Positions 43,357-51,977 of a stretch of DNA of 64,000 nt are shown here, piece by piece (the stretch's first letter is position 1; the number at the start of each line of letters is the position of its first letter). The stretch is from CBDFLA01 sp965248915 (lineage in GTDB: Bacteria; Pseudomonadota; Alphaproteobacteria; M2410). Below the pieces are notes generated by a model. The model was not told the DNA's origin and did no database searches. It saw nothing but the letters and a program-made list of their open reading frames with translations. The stretch lies in the NCBI GenBank assembly GCA_965248915.1, contig OZ252216.1, positions 3,286,001 to 3,350,000 on the forward strand, given 5' to 3'. Both the position numbers and the translations under genes were made by a program.

Positions 43357-43665
43357 ATGACCGACACACAGCCTGTTCCAACGAACGATGGCGATAAGAC
43401 TCTGCGTGCAATCGTGACGATTGCCAACAAGCGTGGGCTACACGCGCGTGCGTCGGCGAAGTTCGTCAAGCGTGCTGAGAGTTTTAATGCCGCAATCCAT
43501 GTCTCGCGAGAGGGAATGACGGTTCTGGGTACCTCCATCATGGGCCTCATGATGCTAGCAGCAAGTCCCGGGTCGCAAATCGAACTCTCTGTGAGCGGAC
43601 CTGAAGCTGAAAAGGCCATGGCGGCCATGATCGCCCTGGTTGAAGGCAAGTTCGATGAAGATTAG
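43357..43665 (+). CDS. ptsH: HPr phosphocarrier protein
   Basis: A 102-residue HPr with the EI-phosphorylated H29 (NKRGLHARAS) and the HprK target serine in GTSIMGLMML. A 15-residue N-terminal extension precedes the usual HPr start. It starts 8 bases after the EIIA stop and overlaps EI by 11 bases. Confidence 0.93.
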   Translation: MTDTQPVPTNDGDKTLRAIVTIANKRGLHARASAKFVKRAESFNAAIHVSREGMTVLGTSIMGLMMLAASPGSQIELSVSGPEAEKAMAAMIALVEGKFDED

Positions 43666-45469
43666 AGGCTACGGCATCCCGCCGGATGACGAGAAAGGAC
43701 CGCGACCTTTTACAGAGACCGCGCACATCAAGGGGCTTGGGGTGGCCCCCGGCGTTGCGATTGGCCCCATTTATTTGGTCGAACGCGGCGCCATGAGCGT
43801 TCCCGAATATCTGATCAAGCCAAGAGAGATTGAAAAGGAACTCAGCCGTTTCACTGAGGCCGCGACCAAATCTCGTGCCGAGCTCAACGCTCTTAAAGGA
43901 GAGGTGTCGGAAAGTGGCGGTCCCGCTTCAAAAGAATTGGCAGAACTTCTCGAAGCCCATATTCACATGCTCGAAGGATCACGTCTTGTGCGCGGCGCCG
44001 AAGACCGCATTCGTGACAGGCGGCTCAACGCCGAAGCTGCCGTGCAAGCAGTCATCGGTGAAATTACCGATCAATATGCAACCATCAATGATGCCTATCT
44101 CGCAGCCCGCGTGCATGACATCCAAGATGTGGGCTCAAGGCTCATTCGCCATTTGACGAAGTCGCCGGAGAAGTCGTTTTCAAATCTTCCCAAAGGTTCG
44201 ATCATTGTCGCGGAAGAAATTACGCCTGCGGACACGGCATTGATGAACCCTAAAGCAGTGGGTGGATTTGCGACGTCCCTCGGCGGCGTTCAGGGACACA
44301 CCGCCATTATGGCCCGCTCGCTGGGACTGCCCGCGGTGCTCGGCATTGGCACGATTGGTAAACAGGGTCACACGGGCGACCTAGCCATTCTGGACGGAGA
44401 AACCGGGTTTCTCATCGTTAATCCCTCCCAAAGCGACATTGATCGATACGAGAACCGGCAAGAGGAGTTGAAGCGGGAAAAGCGTGCCTTGGCGCGGCTC
44501 AAGAATTCAAAGTCGGTGACAAAGGATGGAACCGAGATTGCGCTTTACGCCAACATCGAGTTACCCACAGAGATACTGCTTGCCAATACTGTGGGCGCGC
44601 AAGGCATCGGTTTGGTACGCACGGAATTTTCCTTCATGAATCGTCCGGAACTACCAAGTGAGGAAGAGCAGTTTCGGTCTTTGAAAGAAATTGTTGAAGC
44701 CATGGGCGGACGTCCGGTCACATTCAGAACACTCGACATTGGCGGCGAAAAGATTGTTGATGCCTTAGAAGACAAACTCGAAATGGTCAGTGAGAACCCA
44801 GCCCTTGGGCTTCGTGCGATCAGATTGTCTTTGCGGCACCAGGCGTTGTTTGAAAACCAAGTTTCAGCAATTTTGCGTGCCGGCGCGTTCGGTCCAATTC
44901 GTGTTCTTCTGCCCATGATCACTCATGTGTCAGAGGTGAAGGCGGCGCGCGCCATCATTGAAAAGACAGCCAATTCTCTAAAGAACAAGGGCATCGAAAT
45001 CGCCGACCCTTTGCCGCCCATCGGGGCGATGATTGAAGTCCCAGCCGCCGCCCTGGCAGCTGACAGTCTCGTGAAATCGGTCGACTTTTTCTCCATTGGC
45101 ACCAATGATCTCACCCAGTACACGCTGGCCATTGACCGGGCAAATGAACAAGTCGCAAGCCTATTCGATCCTTTGAATCCGGCTGTCTTGCGCCTCATTC
45201 AGTTTGCGGTAAATGCGGCAAAGTCTGCCAACCTGCCAGTCAATATCTGTGGGGAGATGGCCGGTGACGACAGGTTGGCCCCCCTGCTTTTGGGCCTCGG
45301 TTTGCGCGAACTCTCCATGAATGCGACCGCTCTACCCAAAGTCAAAAAAAGGGTCCGGTCTCTTGATCTGAAGGCCTGTGAGCGCTTTGCTGAGACAATT
45401 ATGGCTCAATCAGACAGTGCGAGAATAGCGACATTGATCAGCGATTTCAATGAGATAGCCCTGAACTAA
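43655..45469 (+). CDS. ptsP: PTS Enzyme I (phosphoenolpyruvate--protein phosphotransferase)
   Basis: About 604 residues from ATG 43655. The swivelling domain carries active-site H215 in GGVQGHTAIMARSLGLPAVLG. The PEP-binding barrel has GIGLVRTEFSFM, LDIGGEK and the metal site in FFSIGTNDLTQY. It passes phosphate from PEP to HPr. There is no N-terminal GAF domain, unlike the nitrogen-type EI of enterobacteria. The start lies inside the ptsH end. The run chvI-chvG-hprK-EIIA-ptsH-EI is a conserved alphaproteobacterial unit. Confidence 0.93.
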   Translation: MKIRGYGIPPDDEKGPRPFTETAHIKGLGVAPGVAIGPIYLVERGAMSVPEYLIKPREIEKELSRFTEAATKSRAELNALKGEVSESGGPASKELAELLEAHIHMLEGSRLVRGAEDRIRDRRLNAEAAVQAVIGEITDQYATINDAYLAARVHDIQDVGSRLIRHLTKSPEKSFSNLPKGSIIVAEEITPADTALMNPKAVGGFATSLGGVQGHTAIMARSLGLPAVLGIGTIGKQGHTGDLAILDGETGFLIVNPSQSDIDRYENRQEELKREKRALARLKNSKSVTKDGTEIALYANIELPTEILLANTVGAQGIGLVRTEFSFMNRPELPSEEEQFRSLKEIVEAMGGRPVTFRTLDIGGEKIVDALEDKLEMVSENPALGLRAIRLSLRHQALFENQVSAILRAGAFGPIRVLLPMITHVSEVKAARAIIEKTANSLKNKGIEIADPLPPIGAMIEVPAAALAADSLVKSVDFFSIGTNDLTQYTLAIDRANEQVASLFDPLNPAVLRLIQFAVNAAKSANLPVNICGEMAGDDRLAPLLLGLGLRELSMNATALPKVKKRVRSLDLKACERFAETIMAQSDSARIATLISDFNEIALN

Positions 45470-45496
45470 CAGATCTTCAGAGTTGAGCATTTCAAG

Positions 45497-45516
45497 ATAT
45501 AAAGATTTCTTTATAT
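45497..45516. promoter_or_regulatory. Palindromic operator upstream of ahcY
   Basis: ATATAAAGA (45497-45505) and TCTTTATAT (45508-45516) form a perfect 9-bp inverted repeat with a two-base centre, immediately upstream of the ahcY -35 box. The form resembles binding sites of ArsR-type regulators of methionine/SAH metabolism such as SahR; that link is inference. The stem could also act as a weak terminator for the EI gene. Confidence 0.55.
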
Positions 45517-45521
45517 TATCA

Positions 45522-45550
45522 TTGAAACGATGCGTGAGCCTTGCTATATA
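45522..45550 (+). promoter_or_regulatory. Sigma-70-type promoter of ahcY
   Basis: TTGAAA at 45522-45527 and TATATA at 45545-45550 are separated by 17 bases and point toward ahcY, whose ATG is about 40 bases downstream. The palindrome lies six bases upstream of the -35 box. Confidence 0.65.
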
Positions 45551-45591
45551 AGCGCCAAATTGAGCCAAACGCGTAAGACAAGGATCGAGTA

Positions 45592-46890
45592 ATGACCTCA
45601 ACCACTCATGACTACAAGGTTGCCGACATCTCCCTCGCCGATTGGGGACGCCGCGAAATTAATATTGCGGAAACCGAAATGCCTGGGCTCATGGCCTTGC
45701 GCGACGAATTTGGCGAGAGCCAACCCCTCAAGGGCGCAAAAGTCGCCGGTTGTCTGCACATGACCATTCAAACAGCGGTTTTGATTGAAACGCTGACGGC
45801 GTTGGGCGCTGAAGTGCGTTGGTCGTCTTGCAACATTTTTTCAACGCAGGATCACGCCGCTGCTGCAATTGCAGCATCCGGCGTTCCTGTGTTTGCTTGG
45901 AAAGGCGAAACAGACGAGGAATTTTGGTGGTGCATTGATCAAACCATTGAAGGTCCCAATGGTTGGCGCCCCAACATCTTGTTGGATGATGGTGGTGATC
46001 TCACTGTCGTGATGCACGAGAAGTTTCCACAGTATCTAGATGATGTGGTTGGTGTGTCTGAAGAAACCACCACCGGCGTTCTGCGTCTTTATGAAATGGC
46101 AAAAGAAGGAACGCTTGCCGTTCCTGCCATCAACGTAAATGACAGTGTAACAAAGTCGAAATTCGATAATCTGTATGGCTGTCGCGAGAGCTTGGTTGAC
46201 GGTATCAAGCGGGCGACCGATGTCATGCTGGCAGGTAAGATTGCTGTGGTTGCTGGTTTTGGTGATGTGGGCAAAGGCTCCGCAGAATCCTTGCGCAGTC
46301 AAGGCGCGCGCGTGGTGGTCACGGAAATCGACCCGATCTGTGCGCTCCAAGCCGCAATGCAAGGCTATCAAGTAAAGACCATGGAAGAGGTGGCGCCCGT
46401 TGGTGACATCTTTGTGACCTGTACCGGAAACAAAGACGTCATTACCGTCGATCATATGCGTGAAATGAAAGACCGCGCCATTGTCTGCAACATTGGTCAC
46501 TTTGATTCGGAAATCCAAGTTGCCGGTCTGCGCAACTACCCTTGGGAGAATGTGAAGCCACAGGTTGACGAAATTATCTTCCCCAATGGTCGGCGGATGA
46601 TCCTCCTGGCCGAGGGCCGTTTGGTGAATTTGGGTTGTGCGACCGGCCACCCATCTTTCGTGATGAGCGCCTCCTTTACCAACCAAGTTCTGGCGCAAAT
46701 CGAATTGTGGGAAAACCATGCCAAATACGCCAAGCAGGTCTATGTCCTGCCGAAACATTTGGATGAAAAGGTTGCACACCTTCATTTGGCCAAGCTTGGC
46801 GCTGAATTGACCACGCTGACGGACGACCAAGCCGAGTATATTGGGGTCTCTCAGCAAGGGCCATTCAAGCCGGACCATTACCGCTACTAG
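45592..46890 (+). CDS. ahcY: S-adenosylhomocysteine hydrolase
   Basis: A 432-residue enzyme that splits S-adenosylhomocysteine into adenosine and homocysteine, relieving product inhibition of methyltransferases. It has the family blocks LHMTIQTAVLIETL, SSCNIFSTQDHAAAA, NLYGCRESLVDGI and the NAD site VAGFGDVGKGSA, and ends with the usual KPDHYRY. The many methyltransferase genes in this window make its role fitting but do not prove a link. AAGGA is about 8 bases from the ATG. Confidence 0.97.
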   Translation: MTSTTHDYKVADISLADWGRREINIAETEMPGLMALRDEFGESQPLKGAKVAGCLHMTIQTAVLIETLTALGAEVRWSSCNIFSTQDHAAAAIAASGVPVFAWKGETDEEFWWCIDQTIEGPNGWRPNILLDDGGDLTVVMHEKFPQYLDDVVGVSEETTTGVLRLYEMAKEGTLAVPAINVNDSVTKSKFDNLYGCRESLVDGIKRATDVMLAGKIAVVAGFGDVGKGSAESLRSQGARVVVTEIDPICALQAAMQGYQVKTMEEVAPVGDIFVTCTGNKDVITVDHMREMKDRAIVCNIGHFDSEIQVAGLRNYPWENVKPQVDEIIFPNGRRMILLAEGRLVNLGCATGHPSFVMSASFTNQVLAQIELWENHAKYAKQVYVLPKHLDEKVAHLHLAKLGAELTTLTDDQAEYIGVSQQGPFKPDHYRY

Positions 46891-47065
46891 TCAGATAGGC
46901 GCGGGCTGCATCAAGAAAGACTTGGGGTTTTGCCCCAGACACGCTAAAAACCAATTGGGTAAAAAGGTGGTGGCGTTCGAGCATAGCTTGAATGCGGTCG
47001 CCTTTTTTGTTCAAGTAGCCGGTACATGTGGCCAGATGAGGATCTTTGATCCGGGCCAACCACAA
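46865..47065 (-). CDS. Possible small protein or gene remnant between ahcY and divL
   Basis: A minus-strand frame fills the ahcY-divL gap. From TTG 47065 it gives about 66 residues with protein-like composition (LWLARIKDPHLATCTGYLNKK, ERHHLFTQLVFSVSG, VFLDAARAYL). It overlaps the end of ahcY by 26 bases. There is no ATG in the gap in this frame and no clear ribosome binding site. It may be a remnant of a longer gene. No family is recognised. Confidence 0.28.
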   Translation of the reverse strand: MWLARIKDPHLATCTGYLNKKGDRIQAMLERHHLFTQLVFSVSGAKPQVFLDAARAYLTSSGNGPA

Positions 47066-47082
47066 AGAGCGGATTGGGTCAT

Positions 47083-49734
47083 ATGATCTCCAGGTCTGGG
47101 GAAGACACACATCGACGGATGAGGCGTCGCTTGAAGGGGAAGTACCTCCTACTTGCCGTCTTTTCGTTTGGCGCATTTTACGCACCTGCTGCGTTCGCCG
47201 TTTCGGCGGTGGTCGACAGTGCAACCAGCGGCTGGATGATCTTCGCGAACTTCTTGATTTCAATCACAGCCGTATTGTTTGCCATCTTCATCACCGGATG
47301 GATGATGAAGAGCAGATTGACCCATCGCCAAACCGTCAATCGATTGCGCGCCCGCCTTTCAAAAGCTGAAGGACGTCTCTATTGGGCTCAGTCGATTCTG
47401 GCCGTAGAACCGCAAGTCGTTTTGGTTTGGGATGGAAGCGAAGAAGCACCCGTACCTCTCGACTTTGAAGATGAAGACGAGATTGAGGAGCCCATCGGCG
47501 AGGACGATGAGGAAGAGGCCCCCAAACTCTTAAGTGGGCCAACCAAAACGTCGCCGCTTGGTAACCCACAGATCTTGGGAAGCCCCAAGGCGTTAGGGAG
47601 TATTCTTGGCGCCGGCGGGGCTGTGTTGCCGGGAACCAAAGGGGGCCGCGACGGCGATCTATCGGTGTTCGATGTGTTCTTGTCGGGCCTGACCCGGAAA
47701 GACAAATCACTGTTGGTGGCCTCAATTCAAGACTTGAAGATGGATGGCCAACCGTTCCTCATTCATGCGGCCAGCGAAGGAGGCAAAACCTTTCAGGCGG
47801 AAGGACGCCCAGCAGGCGGTAAAGCCGTTGTGTGGCTCAGAGATGTCACCCACGAAGGCCAAGAAGTTCGCGAACTCGCCACGGAAATCACCGCGATTTC
47901 AGAGGAAAGAGACGCCCTTGCCGCCGTTTTGGATGCGACCCCGTTCCCCATGTGGCAGCGTGACCGCGCCCTCAACATCAAATGGGTGAACAAAGCATTT
48001 GTCCGGGCTGTGGAAGAAGAAGATCTGGGCAATGTGATCACCAAGTCCGTCGAACTGGATCACGGCGGCAAAGAGATGGCGCGCAAGGCTGCGGAAGAAA
48101 TCGATCTTGTGAGCGAACATCGCTACGTCGTGATTGATGGTCAGCGTCGCTCACTGAACTTTATGGAGATGCCTTTACCCGAAGGCACCATGGGCGTCGC
48201 CCTTGATGCGACCCGTCTTGACGAGGCCGAAAACGTTTTGCAGCGTCACATCGATGCTCATAGCGAGACACTGAACACGCTTGCGACATCCGTCGCAATC
48301 TACGGTTCCGACAAACGCTTGATCTTTTTCAACCAGGCCTTTGTTGAATTGATGGGCCTTCCCTCTGATTGGCTTGCGACACAGCCGTTAGAGAGCGAGG
48401 TCTTGGAGCGGTTGCGTGAAGCACGTCGTCTGCCAGAACAAGCAGACTTCCCTGCCTGGAAAAGAAGTCGGTTGGATCTCTATGTAAACCTCCTTGAGCA
48501 ACAAGATGAGATGTGGCACTTGCCCGATGGGCGGACGTTCCGCGTCATTGTCCAACCCCATCCATTTGGCGGACTGATCTATCTTTATGAAGATGTGACC
48601 GACCTTGTCACTTTGGAGAGCAATTACAACCAACTCATTCATGTGCAGCGCGAAACACTTGACAATCTCTCCGAAGGTGTTGCCGTGTATGGATCCGATG
48701 GTCGCTTGAAACTGCACAACGCAGCTTTTCAATCCATGTGGAAATTGGATGGCGCCAAGCTCGCAACGGAGCCCCACTTTGACAATGTCACAGGCTGGTG
48801 CGGTCGGTTGGTGGATGATCCTGGCAAGTGGCACCAATTGCGCAAACGGGTTACGTCTGGGGAGGATGGCCGCAAGCCCTTTGGCGCGCAGATGGATCGA
48901 ACCGATGGTGTCATCGTCAGTTATGGCGCGGTCCCACTGCCGGATGGTGGGACTTTGATCAGTTTTCTTGACGTGTCTGACACGACCAAGGTCGAGCGAG
49001 CCCTGCGCGAGCGCAATGAAGCTCTGGAGACGGCCGATCGCCTCAAGTCTGAATTCGTCAATCACGTGTCATACCAACTACGAACGCCGCTCAACAGTAT
49101 CATCGGATTTGCCGATCTCATGGATCAACAGATTTTCGGGGAGCTGAATGAGAAGCAGCAGGAATACACAGGCAACATTTTGCAGGCTTCGAACCAACTG
49201 CTCAGCCTTATCAACGACATTCTGGACCTTGCCACCATCGAAGCCGGAGGCATGGCCCTTGAGATGGAAGAGATTGGCGTCTCTGACGTGCTCTCGAGTG
49301 TTGTGCAAATCAATCAAAAGAAGGCACTCGACAACGCGCTGACCATCAATGTGGAGTGCGGCGAGGATGTGGGATCAATCTTTGCGGACGAACGCCGCCT
49401 AAAACAAATCCTCTTTAACCTCATGACCAACGCTATGGGCTTCACCCAAAATGGTGGCAGCGTGACCTTAGGCGCCAAGCGCATCGGTCGCGAGGTCGCG
49501 ATGTGGGTGCAAGACACAGGCTCCGGCATCGAACCGAAATATCAAGCGACAGTGTTTGATCGTTTTGAGAACCGAGGTGGCGACGGCGAGCGCGGCGCCG
49601 GGCTCGGCCTCTCCCTCGTCAAGAGCTTTGTCGAGCTCCACGGCGGGTGGGTCTCACTCGAAAGTCAAGTCGGTGTGGGCACCAAAGTGACATGTCACCT
49701 GGTCGACCGTGCCCAAGCTGAAGCCGCAGAGTAA
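47083..49734 (+). CDS. divL: DivL-type cell-cycle pseudo-histidine kinase
   Basis: An 883-residue protein. Two N-terminal hydrophobic helices (about 20-40 and 50-75) precede an acidic linker rich in Asp/Glu (about 125-150), several PAS modules and a kinase core. The H-box reads HVSYQLRTPLNSI: the normal phospho-acceptor His is replaced by Tyr664, the hallmark of Caulobacter DivL. ATP-domain motifs remain (NLMTNAMGFT, DTGSGIEPKY, GAGLGLSLVK). DivL modulates CckA and so CtrA activity and asymmetric division. The start may be ATG 47083 or TTG 47074. The downstream tsaE is separated from it by two opposite-strand genes. Confidence 0.9.
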   Translation: MISRSGEDTHRRMRRRLKGKYLLLAVFSFGAFYAPAAFAVSAVVDSATSGWMIFANFLISITAVLFAIFITGWMMKSRLTHRQTVNRLRARLSKAEGRLYWAQSILAVEPQVVLVWDGSEEAPVPLDFEDEDEIEEPIGEDDEEEAPKLLSGPTKTSPLGNPQILGSPKALGSILGAGGAVLPGTKGGRDGDLSVFDVFLSGLTRKDKSLLVASIQDLKMDGQPFLIHAASEGGKTFQAEGRPAGGKAVVWLRDVTHEGQEVRELATEITAISEERDALAAVLDATPFPMWQRDRALNIKWVNKAFVRAVEEEDLGNVITKSVELDHGGKEMARKAAEEIDLVSEHRYVVIDGQRRSLNFMEMPLPEGTMGVALDATRLDEAENVLQRHIDAHSETLNTLATSVAIYGSDKRLIFFNQAFVELMGLPSDWLATQPLESEVLERLREARRLPEQADFPAWKRSRLDLYVNLLEQQDEMWHLPDGRTFRVIVQPHPFGGLIYLYEDVTDLVTLESNYNQLIHVQRETLDNLSEGVAVYGSDGRLKLHNAAFQSMWKLDGAKLATEPHFDNVTGWCGRLVDDPGKWHQLRKRVTSGEDGRKPFGAQMDRTDGVIVSYGAVPLPDGGTLISFLDVSDTTKVERALRERNEALETADRLKSEFVNHVSYQLRTPLNSIIGFADLMDQQIFGELNEKQQEYTGNILQASNQLLSLINDILDLATIEAGGMALEMEEIGVSDVLSSVVQINQKKALDNALTINVECGEDVGSIFADERRLKQILFNLMTNAMGFTQNGGSVTLGAKRIGREVAMWVQDTGSGIEPKYQATVFDRFENRGGDGERGAGLGLSLVKSFVELHGGWVSLESQVGVGTKVTCHLVDRAQAEAAE

Positions 49735-49748
49735 TACAAAAAGGCAGC

Positions 49749-50069
49749 CTAGTGCTGGCTTTCCGGCATGGTGACGGTCAGGCCATCCAACTCATCTGAC
49801 ACTTTGATTTGGCAGGATAGGCGGCTGTTCTCGCGGCGGTCCTCGGCAAAGTCGAGCATGGTCTCTTCCATGTCGCTCACATCACCAGTTTTGCCGGCCC
49901 ATTTTTCATCGACATACACATGGCAAGTCGCACAAGCACATGCCCCGCCGCAGTCCGCGTCAATGCCGAGAATGAGATTGTTGACGGCACCTTCCATGAC
50001 AGACAGGCCGTCCTCGACCTCTACATCATGCTTGGTGCCATTGTGTTCAATGTAAGTAATCTTCGCCAC
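49749..50069 (-). CDS. [2Fe-2S] ferredoxin (adrenodoxin type)
   Basis: A 106-residue protein from GTG 50069. The cluster ligands are C40-x5-C46-x2-C49 and C86 (LSCQI), with an additional C44. The DCGGACACATCHVYV segment is typical of ferredoxins serving P450s and oxygenases. It follows the ferredoxin reductase gene in the same direction, with a gap of about 40 bases. No P450 or oxygenase is adjacent. Confidence 0.92.
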   Translation of the reverse strand: MAKITYIEHNGTKHDVEVEDGLSVMEGAVNNLILGIDADCGGACACATCHVYVDEKWAGKTGDVSDMEETMLDFAEDRRENSRLSCQIKVSDELDGLTVTMPESQH

Positions 50070-50111
50070 GTAACATCTGCCTTCTTGTTCTTAGTGCCGC
50101 CAATGGGCCAG

Positions 50112-51323
50112 TTAAACCACTTCCTTCATCGAGATGGAGGTGTCCGCCAATCTTGTCGGCGACACCACGGCCTTCTCGCCAATGAGCTTGCGGCCCATCA
50201 TGTATTCCGGTGCGGCGTTAATCGCATCAACCGCAATCAGTTGGCCGCCTTTGAGATAGAACGCTGCGAATTTGCGTGCCCCTGGGTCGCCGCGCAAGAC
50301 TACTTCATCATATCCTTGAGCGAGTCCAGCAATTTGTAATTTCAGATCATACTGATCCGACCAGAACCAGGGCACCTGATCGTATTCTTTTTGAGTGCCC
50401 AACATGGCGGCTGCCGCCGTCTTAGCTTGCTCAAGCGCGTTTTGCACAGACTCAAGTCGCACCCGTCTTTGATAAAGGCCGCTCGGTAGATTGGTGCAAT
50501 CACCGGCCGCAAAGATGTTTGGGTCGCTGGTCTGGCAGAACTCATCGACGACGATGCCGTTGTCGCAAGTGACCCCGGCCGCTTCAGCTAGTTCAATATT
50601 GGGGACGATGCCAATACCAATGAGCGCCAAATCAGCGTCGAATGTTTTCTCACCGCAGATCACGCGTTCCAAACGGTCGTCACCCTCAAAACCCGACAGG
50701 GCGGTTTCCAAACGAATATCGACACCGGCTTCTTGGTGGACTTTTTGAAAAAAAGCCGACATCTCCGGGCTCGTGACCCGTGCAAGGACGCGTGATTCCA
50801 TTTCGAGAACCAGAACATCAAGACCATGTTTTCTGGCGACGGCGGCGACTTCAAGGCCGATGTATCCCGCGCCAACAATGACAAGCTTTTTGTCGGGTTT
50901 GAATTCTTCCCGCAGCCGGTCCACATCATCGATGGTGCGAAGATAGTGCAAGCCCTTTAGATCGGATCCTGGACAATTGATCTTACGCACCCGACTGCCG
51001 GTGGTCAGCGCAAGTTTGTCGTAAGCGAGGACCTCGCCGGACGCCAATGTAAGGGTCTGTGCGGAAGCCGAAATTTCTGTGACAGTTTCGCCAAGCCGCA
51101 GCGTGACATTGGCCTCGTCGTAGAATTCAGGCGGCTTGAAATAGACCCGATCGATCTCAATTTCACCGGCCAAGAATTTTTTGGAAAGGGGAGGGCGTTG
51201 GTAGGGAATATAGGGCTCATCGCCGATGAGGACGATCTCCCCCTCAAAACTACCTTGCCGGAGACTGGCGGCCAATTGGCCCGCCGCGTGCCCGGCACCA
51301 ACGATGACAAAGCGTTCTGCCAT
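50112..51323 (-). CDS. FAD-dependent ferredoxin reductase
   Basis: A 403-residue pyridine-nucleotide-disulfide-type oxidoreductase without redox cysteines. The FAD site is VIVGAGHAAGQLA at the N-terminus, the NAD(P)H site is VIVGAGYIGLE (near 150), the second FAD contact is IFAAGDCTN, and a C-terminal reductase domain follows. It is the ThcD/PuxA/rhodocoxin-reductase type that passes electrons from NADH to a [2Fe-2S] ferredoxin, here encoded immediately downstream. The pair could serve P450s or Rieske enzymes encoded elsewhere. Confidence 0.9.
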   Translation of the reverse strand: MAERFVIVGAGHAAGQLAASLRQGSFEGEIVLIGDEPYIPYQRPPLSKKFLAGEIEIDRVYFKPPEFYDEANVTLRLGETVTEISASAQTLTLASGEVLAYDKLALTTGSRVRKINCPGSDLKGLHYLRTIDDVDRLREEFKPDKKLVIVGAGYIGLEVAAVARKHGLDVLVLEMESRVLARVTSPEMSAFFQKVHQEAGVDIRLETALSGFEGDDRLERVICGEKTFDADLALIGIGIVPNIELAEAAGVTCDNGIVVDEFCQTSDPNIFAAGDCTNLPSGLYQRRVRLESVQNALEQAKTAAAAMLGTQKEYDQVPWFWSDQYDLKLQIAGLAQGYDEVVLRGDPGARKFAAFYLKGGQLIAVDAINAAPEYMMGRKLIGEKAVVSPTRLADTSISMKEVV

Positions 51324-51367
51324 AGATAGTCATTTCCTCCCGATTCATTGTAAGGTGTCGCAAGCCC

Positions 51368-51413
51368 CTCGATCAGTTTCAGAGACTACACTCGATCGGT
51401 TTCAGAGACTACA
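51368..51413. repeat. Tandem duplication of 23 bp
   Basis: Two adjacent 23-base copies (51368-51390 and 51391-51413) differ at a single base: CTCGATCAGTTTCAG versus CTCGATCGGTTTCAG, each followed by AGACTACA. They lie in the divergent gap between the ferredoxin reductase and tsaE. This could be a duplicated operator or a slippage product. No regulator is implied by the sequence alone. Confidence 0.8.
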
Positions 51414-51490
51414 TATGTCGAAAGCCCCGGTTCGAATCAAGCCCTGCTGAGCCCCAATTGACCCTTGAGTGAGACAAATCAACTTTTTAC

Positions 51491-51967
51491 ATGAGCCCTG
51501 ACCTGAGCCCCGACCTGATGCTTGACATAGATCTGCCAGATGAAAGCGCCACAAGGGCTTTAGGCGCCAAACTGGCGGTAGTCGTCAAGGCAGGCGATGT
51601 GGTGGTTCTTGAAGGCGATCTAGGTGCCGGGAAAACCACTCTGGTGCGCGGGCTGATCCAGGCAGCGGGCGGCAAAGAGGCCGTCCCCAGTCCCACTTTC
51701 ACGCTTGTGCAGCAATATGATTTGGAATCGTTCTATGTTTGGCACTTCGATCTCTACCGGTTGAAGCGTCCTCAAGACATTTGGGAATTGGGGCTAGAGG
51801 AGGCCCTGGATGAGGGGGTATCTCTTATCGAGTGGCCAGAGCGCGCCGGCGATCTATTGCCGGACGACCGATTGACCATCCACTTGACCCACCAAGGCCA
51901 AGGGCGAAACGCACAAATCAAAGGGTCGTCGAATTGGGAACATCGAATTGAGCGGATCAAAGGATAA
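51491..51967 (+). CDS. tsaE: tRNA threonylcarbamoyladenosine biosynthesis protein TsaE
   Basis: A 158-residue P-loop ATPase required with TsaB/TsaD for the t6A37 modification of tRNAs. Walker A is EGDLGAGKTTLVRG (from 41), followed by VPSPTFTLVQQY, WHFDLYRL and IEWPERAGD, all family blocks. No ribosome binding site is clear at ATG 51491. ATG 51518 would remove an N-terminal SPDLSPDL repeat and fits the family start better. It begins the run leading to amgK, 10 bases downstream. Confidence 0.93.
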   Translation: MSPDLSPDLMLDIDLPDESATRALGAKLAVVVKAGDVVVLEGDLGAGKTTLVRGLIQAAGGKEAVPSPTFTLVQQYDLESFYVWHFDLYRLKRPQDIWELGLEEALDEGVSLIEWPERAGDLLPDDRLTIHLTHQGQGRNAQIKGSSNWEHRIERIKG

Positions 51968-51977
51968 GGAAGTGGGC

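Noticed and set aside
45470..45591. SAH or SAM riboswitch in the ahcY leader.
   Set aside because: The region between promoter and ATG is only about 40 bases and shows no pseudoknot-like pairing; a protein operator explains the palindrome better.
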